Shown one piece after another: positions 1 through 10,172 of a stretch of DNA of 64,000 nt. Where the stretch lies: the NCBI GenBank assembly GCA_050084515.1, contig CM114271.1:36332001-36396000 (forward strand), in the 5' to 3' direction. The number at the start of each line of letters is the position of its first letter. Position 1 is the stretch's first letter. Source of the DNA: Blasia pusilla (Eukaryota; Marchantiophyta; Marchantiopsida; Blasiales). The notes below the pieces were generated by a model. The model was given only the letters and a program-made list of their open reading frames with translations. It had not been told where the DNA came from and ran no database searches. The position numbers and the translations under genes are program-made.

Positions 1-1254
1 CACCACTATGGACTTCTCTCTCGAGAAGAGTTATGGCAACGCATCAATTCAAGGCTCCGACATACATTTTCTCATTTCCTGATCTCACAATGGCCCTAAT
101 TTAGAGCTCATAAATTGAAGGGCATTTTCCTTTGATGATACCCTTTGTGAGAAAGATATGGGAATGCTTTTGATTGTAATATTACCCTAGCCTAGTCTTG
201 TTGGCATGCTTGAACAAGGTAGATTCTTTAGCATGATTGTGATGACCTCCAAGATGAATGGACACTCTTGGATCCAATTATCTTTGGGCAAAGGGAATTT
301 CCATGAATGTTGAATCCTTGCAAATAGTATTTTTTTAAGTGAGGGCGAAGCACAGAACGTTAAGATGTCAAATTGAGGGGATTGCAACCCGTGGGAATTC
401 GACAAGTTGAAACATGTTGCAACCTATTTAAAGTCAATGAGTTACAGAGGAGAAATATTTGCAACCTTTTGGATTGAGACAAGTTGCAATAACATATTAC
501 GAACATAATTTTCTTGCAATACGTCAAAATTTGATAAGTTGGAAACTTATGCACCATGTCTAAAACCGATGGGTAACACAAGACTAAGATTTGCAACTCG
601 TCAGATTTAGATAAGTTGCACCAACATATCCAAACACAATTTTATTGCAACCCATTCAAAATCAACAAGTTGAAAACTTATGCAACATGTCTATATCTGA
701 CAAGTTGTACAAGACAATTTTGTACGGACAAAGGATAACTTCTTACAGAATTTGACTTGCATCAACCACGTCTGCTGCAGTTAGAAGATCCGTCCTTACT
801 CGAAGAAAGACTCTCAACACGAGAACGTGAAGATTCTCTTCGTAGATAGGCACTGGTTTACTAGCTATCTAGTTTACCACTTTGGGAAGACATTCATGAA
901 ACAGGTCATACAATCTCCAACTCCGATAATTCACCTATTGTCACATATGGAAGGATAAGGGATTGTACGTTATATGTTCTTGTATAGCGATCCATGGATG
1001 TTAAGAGGCCTGCTTGAGTAGGATTTAACACTAGTTGTGTTATTTTTCTTTTATACAAATTTTGGGGTTCCATGTTATGAAGAAGTGATTGCCTCGGCAC
1101 TACCTTTCGTGATTCCTGTCGTGAGAGAATGAAAGGTTTACATAATAATTTTATACTGAAAAAGGAGAAATTCTTATAGACTTCAACTTGCATCAACCAC
1201 ATCTACTGCAGCTAGAGGGTCCGCCCTTACTCAATGAAAGGCTCTCGACACGAT
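1..1254. other. Gene-free flank with palindromes and a direct repeat
   Basis: No gene is recognisable. Between 383 and 673 there are about six degenerate copies of a GCAACCCGTCGGA-type palindrome that recurs at 4.6-9.8 kb. A segment of about 80 bp at 740-822 recurs in direct orientation at 1171-1252, immediately before the retroelement copy starts at about 1255. The open frames in this stretch look like chance. Confidence 0.6.
383..673. repeat. Cluster of dispersed ~28-bp palindromes, part 1
   Basis: Imperfect inverted repeats start near 383, 415, 460, 514, 592 and 644. Each begins with TTGCAAC and ends, 20-30 bp later, with AAGTTG or its equivalent, so the two halves are roughly complementary. 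They are more decayed than the copies at 6.7-7.7 kb, whose halves approach GCAACCCGTCGGA and its complement. Function is unknown. Confidence 0.6.
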
Positions 1255-2290
1255 AATGGACCCCTACGCGGTTCAACCCTTTTATGGCATGGAAGGGATT
1301 ATTCTAGTACTTTGAGGGTCCGTCGATGGATGATTACATGGAGTTCTGATCTCTATACTCTGTAGAGATTGATGCCTGTAGGGTGTATTGGGCTCCAAGG
1401 TATGTGTCCATTAGTGGCCGTGAGGCGTATGATGGGATAGTGAGAGCGGAGAGACCTTCACCATCAGCCTGGGGACTAGATGGAGAGGATGGTAGTGAGA
1501 GTGGTGAGGTGGCAGAGACCTCTCGTGGTAGATGACCACCAAGTTTTAGTCCTACAATGGAGTTCTTCCGACAATTGGGGAGGAGCTACCAGGGCGTGCG
1601 GACCGACAAACTGAAGAGTCTACAAGATTTCCATAGGAGATCGAGTGAGAGTCCAAGGGATGCATTCACGCACATGCGACAGTTGATCGTTGTCACATAT
1701 GGGGTGATTGAGGCGTAGTCAATACAGTATTGGTACGTGGTGCTAGACGAGGAGCTACGGAGGAGAGTTTGCATTGCGATGTTGCTTCACATGGCAAAGT
1801 CCACATTGAAGGTGGTCTTTGAGTTGTCTGAGCGCGTAGAGCTCAACATGAGGGAGGAGTAGGTGGTGACCACAGGATTTTCGTAGGATTCAACGGGTCG
1901 CTGAGTAGGAGTAGACCCATAGATATCCCAATATGCATTTGTACCATGAGAGCGGGCCGGTGGGCCTAAAGAGCAGGGCCGGTATTGTAAGCTGATGAGG
2001 CAACGGCCTGTACTGACATATGTTTCCCAACAAAGACCAGAATTGGTTTGTTGGACGTGTGGTGGGTCACATAGGCAGAGGGACTCCCCACAGCATGGGA
2101 GAGGGCCATACGCGCCTCTGATTGCTCAAGAGCCATAGAGGATGGTAGTTGCAGTGTGATCATTGTCCTCGATATGGTCACACTAGGGATAGGTGTTATG
2201 ATCTTCGTTGGGAAGTACGTCTAGAGGTAAGCAGAGGACTTGGGGGCGAGAGAGTTCGTGGAGATTGAGTAATGGATGGTTGTGGTGGTA
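1255..2290 (+). pseudogene. gag remnant (copy i), two zinc knuckles
   Basis: Translation in shifting frames gives a Ty3/gypsy capsid. It opens with FNPFMAWKG and MDDYMEF, followed by a REAYDGIVRAERP stretch and a retrotransposon gag core near 1560-1860 (YWYVVLDEELRRR, FELSERVELN). Two nucleic-acid-binding knuckles follow: CWTCGGSHRQRDSP, which is degenerate, and CDHCPRYGHTRDRC at about 2155-2196, which keeps C-X2-C-X4-H-X4-C. Several in-frame stops include TAG where the related copy iv has CAG (EEQVVT became EE-stop-VVT). The 5' part of gag, including the usual start, is missing. Gag would assemble the retrotransposon particle; this copy cannot. Confidence 0.8.
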
Positions 2291-3360
2291 GAGTGCCATC
2301 ACTAGTCACAGAAAATGGAGGACGTGCACCCGATACAACGCTCCTTAATTACGCGCATCGATCAGTTGGAGCATAGGATTGCTGCCATAATGATAATGTA
2401 GCTAAAGGCAGCCTGGAGCTAAGAGTAGCTAGTGTGGCGCCAACCTCCATATCTTACCATAATGCTGGTGAGGATTCTATGGGGATGGGATTTATGTGTA
2501 GTGCGGCTCAGGTTAAGGCTACTGCAATGGTGACTCGGGGTGGTACGAGAGTAACCAAGCCATCGAGAGGTGGGGTTGAGATTGACCCATAAGAGGGGAT
2601 TGATGGGCGGCAGGCCACGGTTCCCCAGTCGTTCACATTGTCGGAGGCACTTCATACACAGTCGATGGTGCCTCGACAATGGATAATACCTACAGGTGAG
2701 GCAAGTGCGTTGACGTTACGAGGAGTTGGATAGACGACTCCTATGCCAGCTCAGGTGGAGCTAATATTGACTACGTTGTTGGAGATGGCCACTAGGGTGA
2801 GCCATGCTCCATTGTTTTCCGCAATGGAGTTGGCGACGTTGGGAGTTTTCCTCCCAGCTGGGGTGTTTTTCTTGGTTAGTCCCATAGGTAGGGTGTACCA
2901 TCCGCACAACATCCTACTTGATTTGGGAGTGCATCCCTTGATGTTAGGGAAGGCGGCGTGTTTGGCATTGGGGTTATGAAAAGGCGACATCAAACGTTGT
3001 CCCTTTCATATACAGACCTCTATTGTGGGCGTATCACCCACGTAGTACATGACTTGAAAGGAGTTGGTGGTTAGACTCGAGCCAGAGCATGAGTCGGATA
3101 GTGCGATGGTGCGCACTTGGGCAATTACAACACCGAAAGAGTCATATGATGTGTTGGTAGGGAGTACATTGTTATATCCCTTTGGTTTTATCTTGGATTT
3201 TTGGGAGGAGACCGTTTCTTATTGGCCAGGGTGGCGATCAGATGATGGACGAGTGAGCCATCTACCAATGTTGTTTGCAAGGAGTAGTGATGGTCGACCA
3301 CGTGAGGATATGGTGACCACATTGGCTGCATTCACAGGTAGTGTGGGCTGATTAGGAGGG
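2290..3360 (+). pseudogene. Retropepsin-like protease region (copy i)
   Basis: This is the gag-protease linker followed by an aspartic protease. The active-site loop reads LLDLGVHPLML at about 2909-2941, where copy iii has LLDSGAQPLML, so the DSG triad has become DLG. Downstream blocks shared with copies iii and iv include CPFHIQTSIVGV, VRLEPEHESDSAMVR and GFILDFWEE. The frame is open from about 3064 to 3351, but stops lie between 2976 and 3061. Retropepsins cleave the Gag-Pol polyprotein. The lost serine and the stops make this copy inactive. Confidence 0.75.
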
Positions 3361-3865
3361 TTCGGGGAGATGAGCACACATGCGGAGGACATTCCTCTAG
3401 CAGATAGTCCCACAGAGAGATATGCTAGGGTGGGTGTCTCTTCCCATGGAGCTTCATTATCGTTGTTGGGGACGAGCGTTGAGATACGTGGAGTGTAGAC
3501 GAGCTTGTGAGGCATGCATCGAGCCGTGCCTATGTTTGGAGTAGGGTACGAGAGTGTTAGATCTCTTCGAAGGGATCAACACGACGGGTTGTTGCAATAT
3601 GGCAATGTTGCGGGGATGATGGCACCGATGATGCTAGATGTGTATAGGATAGTAGATCATGTTGGATACATATGTGTATGCTATCTGGAGTTAGGGGGAC
3701 CCAATTGCCAACTCAAGAGGCGGTTGTGGAGGTCTCGGTGTATATGCGTGAGTGTATTTTGCTTATGTGTGGATCTACCCGTATGTTGGGGATGATAAAT
3801 TTTTTGTGGTGTGTAGATATGACCAGCAATGTGGATTGTGTAGCGATGTGTATACGCACTACAAT
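3360..3865 (+). pseudogene. C5-methyltransferase N-terminal stub joined to 3' tail (copy i)
   Basis: From 3300 the frame matches the N-terminal extension of the copy iii methyltransferase (for example MSTHAEDIPLAD against GHVHAEDTLALD). Near 3548-3590 one frame reads RVLDLFEGINTTG, a decayed SAM-binding motif I (DLFxGxxTG in the best copies). The sequence then passes directly into a tail containing YLELGGPNCQ, which in copy iii lies just downstream of integrase. Motifs II-X, RT and integrase are therefore deleted. The same junction occurs in copy iv at about 49.28-49.39 kb. Confidence 0.72.
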
Positions 3866-4350
3866 TGTTACATCTTAGTTTGACGTAGGTAGAGTTTTAT
3901 CGCGTCGATGGCATAGAGAGTCAGCAGGTTGTTTGGGTGTAACTTCATCCCGAGATGTTGGATGAGGTTGGCGACAGGTCTGTTGTATCGGGATGTCATT
4001 TATGGTGATTTCTCTATTTTAGTTTTAGTCCATCAGGTGATCCATTGACCGAGTCAACGGTCACCCCGTAACTTGTGCACATAGGTTACCGTTGGTAGGG
4101 CTATCTTTGGGGGAAGAGCCAAAAGGCTCTTCCCAAGGATAAAAGAGTGAGGAAGATGGCTTTCCCAAGCCATCTTTCTCATGTTGAGCCTTAGGAGCAC
4201 CTCTCTTGCATAGAGGTATGTGGGGTGTAGGAGTAAGGGTGCTAGCGTTCGGATTCCCTCATAGCGGAGGGTGGATGTGGTTCAATACGCCGATGTAGAT
4301 TCATTAGTGGAGTTTTAGGTCGGGTGAGCCGTTTTTACAACTCAGATTTT
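3866..4350 (+). repeat. 3' LTR (partial) with TATA between two hairpins
   Basis: The segment starts TGTTACATCTT, close to TGTCACGTCTT at the outer end of the copy iii 5' LTR. At 4111-4134 there is a perfect 10-bp inverted repeat, gggaagagcc / ggctcttccc, with loop aaaa. At 4153-4176 there is a second perfect 10-bp inverted repeat, aagatggctt / aagccatctt, with loop tccc. A TATA-like ggataaaag lies between them. The same arrangement is seen on the minus strand at 34449-34514. The right edge is uncertain. Confidence 0.65.
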
Positions 4351-4490
4351 AAAGTTTTGGGGTCTTGGTGTACATGCGTGAGTATATTTCGTTTATGTGT
4401 TGACCTATCTGTATGTTGGGGAAGATCGGTGTTTTGAGGTGCATAGATATGACCAACGATGTGGATTGTGTAGCGATGTGTATGCGCATG

Positions 4491-6220
4491 ACAAGGCTTT
4501 AGAGGCAAGCCATAAATTTTTTATTTTCCATTGAAGTGTGGTAAAAGATTCCATACTTTGGAGTTTGGTCTCGATAGCTCTCCAAACTTGGGTTGGGCTG
4601 TTAGTTGCAATGGAATCCATCGATTTCCAATGGATTGCAGCGGGTGGGATTGTTTGGTTCCTCGATTGGATGTGGGAGCTTTTTTTGAGTTGGAAGCAAC
4701 CCATAGAATTCTGACAACTAGCAATGAGGTGATGAAAAGTCAGAAAGGGGAAGATCAAGGGTTGGAGGGGGCGGTGTTACGACAAACCCTTGGATTTTGA
4801 TAGGTTGAAATTAGTGATAGTTGGACGACTCAAAGTAGGGTTGCTCTGAGCTTATGGTAGGGTAGCTGGGCATGGTTGAGACTACGATGGCTTGGAGTGG
4901 TATTGGATCAACCCGTCGAAGTCCAAAATATTGCAATGAGTTGAGAATGAGTTGATGATAATGTGGCTAGCTAGTGTAATTGTGTGAGGGCGACGCAAGG
5001 GATTCTGGTAGGTTTCATTGAGCAACTGTGTGGATGATGCAAGGAGAACCTAGATGTGTTGGGATCAAACCGTTGGAATCCAATAGGTTGCACCTTGCCT
5101 ACGTAGAGAATGCGCCATAATGGTCAACCGTTCCGACCAACAACCAAAAGTCGCTCCAATAGTAGGGAGCTAAAATCTCTAAGAGTATATAAGGACAAGC
5201 TTTCAACCGACTTCTTTTTTACTTTGCTAAAAAAATTTGAGATATCTCCTTTTTAAGAGGTCCTTGATAGTTGGATTCAAAGCTAGCGACTTGACAATTG
5301 CAAAGTGGTTTTGGCAATTGGTCCCCATTCCTTCTATCGGTTGACAAAATGGCTGGTATCAGTTTAGATGGAATGTCACAACTCCTCAATTAGAAAACTT
5401 TTCAGCATATTGATTAGGGAGAAACTGCCTCATGTTGCTCATATTTGCGAAAAGGCAAAGGGCTCTGCATGGGGCTTTTAGCTCCTTTAGTGGAATTCTT
5501 TGGACATCTGCAATTTTGATCATGACTCGAAAGAAGGGCCCATCTATAAAAGGTGGGAGATTCACTCCCAGGTCCTCTGGGACTCCAATGTCAGATTCTC
5601 CTAGCCTACGCTCATCTGCTCATATACGACGATCAAGATGAGATAGAGGAGCAGGAAAGAGAAGCGAAGATACGAAGGCAAGAGTTGGAAGTGAGAGATG
5701 CATTGGAAGGTGGAGAAGAAGAGAATAGCACATGAGGTGAAACATGTAGAAGAAGCGTAAAAATGGTGCAAAGAGAAAATCGGAATTAGCTAGAGCGTGT
5801 AAGGAGAAGATTGTGGCTACAGAAGACAAAACCCCTCCACCTCCCACCGACAGTGTGGAAATGAAGGATGTCTCCTCTTGGAAACCAGCGGTCAAATGCC
5901 AGTGAGCAACACTGAGAACATCCCCGACAACTTTAAGGGGGAGAAAAAAACGAGTTTTGAGATGGTGAACATCTCTAGATCGGGTTCTTGAGGAGACACT
6001 ACATCATCATTGGAGCCTCTAGCAGAATTGGACCTCTATCTTGTGAATGAGCTTCCAGTTAAATTACCTATTGCTTCTCCATAGTAACTCACCGGACTCT
6101 ACACACACCCAATCTTTGAAAGGGCAAGCAAAAATTGAGATGATTTTTGTAAGAATTCCATACGATTTGTGTCATTGTGGAAAAATGCTTAGCTAAAAAT
6201 TCCCAATTTCTTGCAGATTA
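4491..6220. other. Intergenic stretch with palindromes and coding-like relics
   Basis: No intact gene. Degenerate copies of the dispersed palindrome occur near 4604-4640, 4693-4722, 4784-4808, 4907-4935 and 5068-5095. From about 5430 to 5900, short open frames rich in Lys, Arg and Glu resemble an eroded coding sequence, possibly the upstream part of the relic at 6225-6700. They are interrupted by many stops and give no recognisable domain. Confidence 0.45.
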
Positions 6221-6224
6221 TCAA

Positions 6225-6700
6225 GAAAATGGTTGATGGGCTGAAGATACCAAGGATTCCTCTATGTCAACTTTGAACAAAGGAGTACGTTTTTGAAATT
6301 CTCACACAAGGGGACATCAAGAAGTTGAAGCAGGCTGTAGCTTAGGGTTTATATGTAGATAGCTTTCCTCAAGTCTACGTTCAACCCTATGATGAACAAG
6401 GAAAGTAGTACGTTGTCACTGATGAAAAATTGGACAACATGGATGCATTTTGGAAGCTGAGGGAGGCATAATTCAAGAAATCATTAGCTAGCATAAAGTA
6501 CAAGTGGATGCAACACTTGTATTGCTTCATCTAGGATGGACACCACCAATTCATGGCATGGTCCCACTTTGGTGTGGAGTACCCAAATTCATTGGAGGTG
6601 GATTTTTGCGTGAAGGAAATGGTTCTTCATCCATTTCCAAATCACATGGCTACGGTCGAGACAACCATATATTCAATGAATATGTGAGTATTCTTTCACT
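6225..6700 (+). pseudogene. Relic of an unrecognised protein with a DGHHQFMAW block
   Basis: One frame stays protein-like for about 150 codons with only a handful of stops. It contains FEILTQGDIKKLKQAV, GLYVDSFPQVYVQPYDEQGK, LDNMDAFWKLREA and then DGHHQFMAW followed by VKEMVLHPFPNHMATVETT. The regular composition and conservative look argue for an eroded exon. DG-(N/H)-H-(R/Q)-xx-AW resembles the DGNHR-type block of ParB/sulfiredoxin-like folds, but that is inference from a single motif. It sits directly upstream of the densest palindrome cluster (6.74-7.66 kb), which may occupy a former intron or the body of a repeat. It may be the 5' half of the relic at 7.7-9.55 kb. Confidence 0.4.
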
Positions 6701-6744
6701 GAATTTCATTTCATTCAGCCTTTAGTTCAGCCTCCCTAATCATC

Positions 6745-7662
6745 TTTGCAACCCGTTCGAGCTCGACGGATCATTAGGAGTTGGGAACATGTATTACTTT
6801 AAGGAAACTTGTCTGATTTATATGGGTTGCATCATATATAGACTGTTATCTACTTTTAGCATCAAGGACACACTTGATGTGTCTACTACGATCCGTCAAA
6901 CTCCGACAGGTTGCATCTTTCTCTCTAGGAATCCTTAGTCAGTCTAGTTGGGTTCTCGGAAACTTGTCGGAGTCCGACAGGTTGCTAGTCCTTGGGAGAA
7001 TTTTCCACAACCTCCGCCTACCTACAAGCCATCATACTCCGATGGGTTGCAATTCCTTATGGAATTTACAGAGAATGGTATTTTCTTTGGCCTTTCTATA
7101 ACGTGTGACGGGTTGCAAGAGGCCAAAAATTTGACTCCTTGCATCAAATCCCTTAAGGGCTTGCAACCTGTCAAAATCTGATGGGTTGCAGGTAGGCCAT
7201 TTTTTTGCAAAATTCTCCCAATGACTCACAACTAATTAGACTCTGACAAGTTGCCCCAAAACCTAGCTAGTCTTATTGAGAGGGTTCCTAGAGAGAAAGA
7301 TGCATATACAACCCTTCAGAGTCCGACGGGTTGCATCTTGTTGTGGACTACGTCAACTCAATCCCAATAACTCAACTCTCTAGAAACCCGTCAAACTCCG
7401 AGAGGTTGGAGTAGACACACTTAGTTTGTTGTTGACTACGTCGACTCATCCCAATAATTCGACTATCTAGCAACTTGTCGAGCTCCGACGGGTTGAATAG
7501 ACGATCATACTTGCCATAGTTGCAACCAGTTTGAGTTCGATAGGTTGCAGGCCAAAAATAATGATTGCAAATATACACATTACAATGAGGATATGGTGGA
7601 ACTAAAAAGGTCCAATGAAGAGTTTTCTTGCAACCTATCGAAATCTGATGGGTTGCATGCAA
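6745..7662. repeat. Dense cluster of ~28-bp palindromes, part 2
   Basis: About a dozen inverted repeats lie at irregular spacing, near 6747, 6893, 6962, 7026, 7103, 7158, 7231, 7309, 7384, 7470, 7520 and 7627. Consensus halves are GCAACCCGTCGGA and its reverse complement, meeting at a short centre (for example CTTGTCGGAGTCCGACAGG). Some copies keep both arms and some only one. Arm mismatches differ between copies. Two further copies form a pair at 9760-9826. Confidence 0.75.
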
Positions 7663-7699
7663 TATTAATTCTAACGTGGACCATTTTTTTTTCAGGATT

Positions 7700-9545
7700 G
7701 TTACCAAAAGGAACGTCAGCCACCACTAAATCCAGGAATGCGGCCGAGTCAAGAAGGTGCTTACAACGCATCTTGGACACTACAAAGGGTTTCTTGGGGA
7801 TGCTACACTCACAATTCTTCGTTCACAGATTCAAGCGGCAAAGAGAAGTGCACACCTTGAGCTGGAGAGGGAGAGTGGAATGTATCTAGAGCTCATAGGA
7901 CCAATTTATTCAGGTTGCCATATCCACTACAACAAAGTATACAACTAGCAAAATGCAAAGGTACATCACCTTGCTGAACTTGAGGCTAGACCCAAACTCT
8001 TACAAGGAGCTCAAGGCGATTATCAAATGCGAGCAAAAGAGGGATGAAGATCCCCATGGCCCAATTGGAGAGATAATCATCACTCTTGGAATTCATGAGA
8101 ATTAGATTGATGAAAATGAGTCTAGAGGGGACACAGGCGGAGAAGAAGCCGGCTCACCACCTGGTGGTGAGCCGCCTTCTTCTTCGCCTCTGCCCTCGGG
8201 GTTCTGGATCCTATGATCTCTTAGTGGTTGAGGGAGTGGTCTTTATAGGATGCATTGTGGCTCCTTGGAAAGTCCATCATTGGATGCCTACAAGTTGAAC
8301 TTAAAAAGCTAGAACCAGTTCTAGATGAGGCCGGCTTAGAGTCGACCAAGGATGTTGAAATTTGGTTAGAAGAGGTCCGAAACCGGGTTTAAAAACAATG
8401 TTTGAGAAGAATTTTTTTCAGCGGGGGGATCTTGACAATTGCATATAAGGAGGGGCATCAACGACCCAAAGAAAAGGGATTTCACCAAGAATAAGAGAGA
8501 TCTTCTAGAACAAGCGATCGAGTCATCACAACAACAAGTTGCCTAGAGGATAGTGTATTGATTTTCCGTATATTGTTTGAATGTAGGTTCATGAAGCAAG
8601 TATCAGACTTCCTATAGATGGTGATGAATGAAACCTTGTGGCAATGGATTCTCCATGTACGATGGTGAAATGGCGCAAGACAAGACTGAATGGGAGTTTC
8701 TCTACTGTCCATCTCACTAGACTACAACAAAGATGTTGATTTTAGCGATAAAGCTTTGAAGCTTTGATCCATGATGTAGTTGTGTCTTGGGAGGACAACA
8801 TCCCCAACCTCTTGAAGGTTGAAGATTATTTTGAGGGTGATACGAAGAAGTAGGCCCTTGAGACTGCTGATCTTGTGTCGAAGGTGGTCACGGCGAAGGA
8901 CAAGTCAACAACCAGGCTGAAGGCGACAACGAAGAGGTCTAAGAAATTAGAAGCTGGATCCTCTAGGCAAGAAGGAAGGGTGAGAGAGGCCCCCAAATAA
9001 ATTCTTTTGCATTCAGAGGTCATAGAGACCCCAATGAGTAGATAAAAACTTTGGGAGAAGCGAAAGCCAATGACACCAGGCTCCTCTAAGGGAAGTAATA
9101 AGGATGTGTTTTACACTCCCTCTTTGTTAGGAAAGGAAGGGACTAGTAGGATAGTAATTCTCCTCAATTAGACCTCTCTACGGGACAAATTGGAGAAATT
9201 TTCTTATTAGGAGTCTAGCGCAACGCTAGAGAAGCTCACAAACTTGGGATGAAAGCTTCAACGAAATGACCATGCTCCTTGGATGGTGAATGAGTTTCTA
9301 GAAGGCGTAATACTAGATCTTCTGATTTTGGATTTCCCATCCGGGTTCAAGTTGTGGGACAATAACCCACTCGACACGGTCCTAGATTGGAACAAACCTC
9401 TCACGTATGACTAAATCGCATTGATATTCTCCGTTGCCAACACTTACATGAGTGATACCGAATGCTTCCTTGTTCTAATTAGAGGAAGCAAAGACAAGCT
9501 CTTCGACCTGCAGTATGTGGAGAGGTCATTGTAGTGACAGATGGC
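7700..9545 (+). pseudogene. Eroded coding relic, unknown family
   Basis: Protein-like stretches are separated by stops and frame changes. They include FLGDATLTILRSQIQAAKRS, YKELKAIIKCEQKRDEDPHG, a Lys/Arg/Thr-rich stretch (KDKSTTRLKATTKRSKKLEA), then LILDFPSGFKLWDNNPLD, VLDWNKPLTYD and GSKDKLFDLQYVER near 9300-9530. No family is recognised. Order and spacing suggest it continues the relic at 6.2-6.7 kb across the palindrome cluster. Whether it was a host gene or a transposon-borne gene is unknown. The number of stops rules out function. Confidence 0.35.
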
Positions 9546-9759
9546 GCAGTCTTGGTTATCAAGAATGACTACCCCTTGAGGTCTTCTGCAAATCAAGTCT
9601 TGGACTTTTCTCCAAATATATAGTTAAGTTTTTTTTTGCAATCCCTAGGAATTCAAATGATTGCAAATTAGTGAATTCTCTCCAAATAGGTAGTAAAGTT
9701 TGTTTTCTGCCACCTTTCGCACTCGTGCAAGTTGCATACTCGTTGCCTCAATTTCCTAC

Positions 9760-9826
9760 AGCAACCCAACGGAATCCCACAAGTTGTTGTCACTCCATAA
9801 CTTGTTAGATTCCGTCGGGTTGATGG
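9760..9826. repeat. Pair of dispersed palindromes
   Basis: Two head-to-tail copies of the same palindrome family lie here: caacccaacggaatcccaca followed by gttg, then acttgttagattccgtcggg followed by ttg. They are separated by only about 8 bp, the tightest spacing in the window. Confidence 0.6.
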
Positions 9827-9867
9827 ATAAATCAAGGAAAGTGCTATTTGCAACCATGGTTGCACAC

Positions 9868-10172
9868 AAACGGACATGCCCAACGGGTCCCCCGCTCGGG
9901 TTTTTTTTTATACATCAATGGCCCGAGCGGGCTTGGGACACGGGAAGGGTGTGGGTACAGGTCAACCAACATGTAGCCTACACTGGACGGTGGAGGGTGA
10001 GCCCACAACCCGCCCTTTGCAGGCCAAAGCACGCTTAGGGCAGGTCGATGTGGGCTACAAAACGGGTGACGGGTGCTAAGAATAGGTGTGGGTTGGCCAA
10101 GCCCCAATGTACATTGTGGGCAGGGCGGGCTCGGGTGCAGGTACCCGCACCCGTATGAACATATCCGTCCTA
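9868..10172. mobile_element. hAT-like MITE (tentative)
   Basis: A GC-rich island of about 300 bp in AT-rich flanks. The left end reads acggacatgcccaacgggt. The right end, reverse-complemented, reads acggatatgttcatacgggt, giving an imperfect terminal inverted repeat of about 20 bp. Internal ggtacccgcacccgt resembles the subterminal GGGTACCCG-type repeats of plant non-autonomous hAT elements. No 8-bp target duplication is obvious, so the class is tentative. It encodes nothing recognisable. Confidence 0.45.

Larger units (their letters stand above)
1255..4490 (+). mobile_element. Ty3/gypsy copy i: 5'-truncated non-autonomous derivative
   Basis: A decayed Ty3/gypsy copy that enters abruptly inside gag at about 1255. 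It runs through gag, two zinc knuckles, protease and only the start of a C5-methyltransferase, then jumps to the 3' tail and LTR. RT, RNase H and integrase are absent. Copy iv (45.4-49.5 kb) has the same order and the same methyltransferase-to-tail junction, so the deletion predates both insertions. The LTR at about 3866-4350 has a TATA-like box between two perfect 10-bp inverted repeats. After it, 4367-4487 repeats the pre-LTR tail of 3730-3863, which suggests a composite 3' end. Confidence 0.8.

Noticed and set aside
906-1202. Copia-type RT fragment on the minus strand
   Set aside because: No RT, RNase H or integrase motif can be found in the 98-codon frame.
6745-7662. CRISPR-like array
   Set aside because: The repeats are palindromic, diverged and irregularly spaced, lie in plant nuclear DNA, and have no cas genes.
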